Below are positions 14,365-15,053 of a DNA stretch of 15,053 nt, one piece after another. Below the pieces are notes generated by a model, which was not told where the DNA came from, made no database searches, and saw nothing but the letters and a program-made list of their open reading frames with translations. Source of the stretch: JBBQIY01 sp964618405 (GTDB lineage: Bacteria; Verrucomicrobiota; Kiritimatiellia; RFP12; UBA3636); NCBI GenBank assembly GCA_964618405.1, contig CAZUAY010000072.1, positions 1-15,053 of the forward strand. Direction: 5' to 3'. Positions within the stretch are counted from its first letter, which is position 1. Each line of letters begins with the position of its first letter. Position numbers and translations under genes: made by a program.

Positions 14365-14721
14365 ATGAAAAAAAAAGATGTTTTTGTAGTTTTATTTATT
14401 CTTGTCCTGGCATCGTTTGGCATCGTACGTGGGGTGTTACAAATCAAGGAAAGCGTTAAGAAGAGTCGAAATCAAAAGTTCACTTCATGGATGGAACGAT
14501 GTCAAGAGATTCGGTTAGAAATGTCATATAATGATGTTATCCGTATCTTGGGGCAACCTGATTCTCTGTCAAGCAGTGATGGGACAGGCGAAACTCTGAT
14601 GCTTTATAAACCACCAATATCTCATTTACCAATTGAAACGACTCCTGAACTCGTTGTGTCAAATTTTGTAGTTATATTTGATGAGGATGGTGTCACTTTT
14701 TTTTCGATTGGGTATCAATAA
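14365..14721 (+). CDS. Small membrane-anchored protein with a SmpA/BamE-like motif; candidate immunity protein
   Basis: A 118-residue protein from ATG 14365; the frame is open upstream to 14305, but MKKKDVFVVLFILVLASFGI is a clear N-terminal signal or anchor helix (about residues 5-23) and fixes the start. The ribosome-binding site is weak (AAAGAG just upstream), which suits translational coupling to the stop codon 5 bp earlier. The soluble part carries LEMSYNDVIRILGQPD (51-66), matching the pattern of SmpA/OmlA/BamE-type domains in which a short helix precedes a GxPD turn, and ends with VVIFDEDGVTFFSIGY (from 102), typical of the closing strands of that fold. No lipobox cysteine is seen. Placement directly behind an RHS tail suggests an immunity role at the membrane; a general envelope protein is the alternative. 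Confidence 0.6.
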   Translation: MKKKDVFVVLFILVLASFGIVRGVLQIKESVKKSRNQKFTSWMERCQEIRLEMSYNDVIRILGQPDSLSSSDGTGETLMLYKPPISHLPIETTPELVVSNFVVIFDEDGVTFFSIGYQ

Positions 14722-15003
14722 TAGTTGTTGTTACTGACTTTATTGTGACCGTATCGCCGGGTCAAATTAAACCTGTATGATTCGCGCTGGCGATCACGCT
14801 CTAAGCGGATCATCGGGGTCAACCCTGAAAACAAGAAATAAGACAACGAGGAAAAAAGTGGACTGGCGTCTAAAACCGGGGCTGAATGACTCGGGTTGTT
14901 ATTTACAGTGTCATGATGTTGTTCAGAATCATTTATTGGGCGCATCCTCGTTCCGTTGACCTGTCCGGTTGGATTTGCTCAGAGGCACCCCGTTTAACCG
15001 AAA
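14722..15003. other. Non-coding stretch with repeated GGGTCAA motifs, possible mobile-element remnant
   Basis: I find no gene here; the few short ORFs are low-complexity and have no start signals. GGGTCAA occurs at 14759-14765 and 14816-14822, and the inverted form GTTGACC at 14955-14961 pairs with GGTCAAC at 14817-14823, bracketing about 145 bp. Short GGGTCAA-type ends are reminiscent of small palindromic elements moved by Y1 (REP-associated) transposases, but no transposase is present and the similarity is only suggestive. Confidence 0.25.
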
Positions 15004-15035
15004 GCGGCGTCGCGCGGAATACCGCTTGCCGCCGC
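15004..15035. repeat. GC-rich REP-like hairpin at the right edge
   Basis: An outer stem GCGGCG (15004-15009) pairs with CGCCGC (15030-15035), and an inner perfect stem GCGG-AATA-CCGC spans 15014-15025. The flanks are AAA on the left and ACTCCAAAA on the right. Extragenic palindromes of this form are familiar to me from intergenic regions of PVC genomes, but only one copy lies in this window. A role as a terminator cannot be excluded, although no T-run follows. Confidence 0.45.
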
Positions 15036-15053
15036 ACTCCAAAATCGGCCATC

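Overview
The window looks like a polysaccharide-utilisation locus from a bacterium of the PVC group, most likely Kiritimatiellota or Lentisphaerota. That assignment is inference, resting on tandem DUF4838 proteins with family 9-like carbohydrate-binding domains, a choice-of-anchor-Q parallel beta-helix protein, a two-domain acetyl-xylan-esterase-like hydrolase, and a lineage-typical style of RHS remnant. All supported genes are on the + strand. There are no rRNA or tRNA genes, CRISPR arrays, transporters or transcription factors.

Layout. (1) 1-252 is the 3' end of an unrecognised gene. (2) 253-499 is an AT-rich leader with several short inverted repeats, the most likely control region. (3) 500-13277 is a run of five co-directional genes: a secreted beta-helix protein made of two homologous halves (500-2947); a secreted DUF4838 protein with an extra C-terminal GH2-type sugar-binding-like domain (3002-6187); two shorter secreted DUF4838 + CBM9-like paralogs (6405-8849 and 8920-11325); and a signal-less two-domain alpha/beta hydrolase (11382-13277). 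Gaps are 54-70 bp except 217 bp before the third gene, so transcription may be split there. (4) From about 13287 the locus is broken. A start codon and a few signal-peptide-like codons run straight into the middle of an RHS-repeat gene, which is itself degraded in at least two places (about 13605 and about 14005). Behind it lie an RHS C-terminal-type segment (to 14359) and, 5 bp later, a small membrane-anchored protein (14365-14721), arranged like a polymorphic toxin tail with its immunity gene. (5) 14722-15053 is non-coding and repetitive, with repeated GGGTCAA motifs and a GC-rich hairpin at the right edge.

How it may work together (inference). Three paralogous secreted DUF4838 proteins and the beta-helix protein would bind and process a complex glycan outside the cytoplasm, and the esterase-like protein would remove acyl groups from imported products. 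The substrate cannot be told from the sequence. The most notable points are the loss of the DUF4838 cysteine cluster in the third paralog, the coil-by-coil duplication in the beta-helix protein, the degenerate nucleophile site in the second half of the esterase, and the truncated gene/RHS junction with a possible orphan toxin-immunity cassette.
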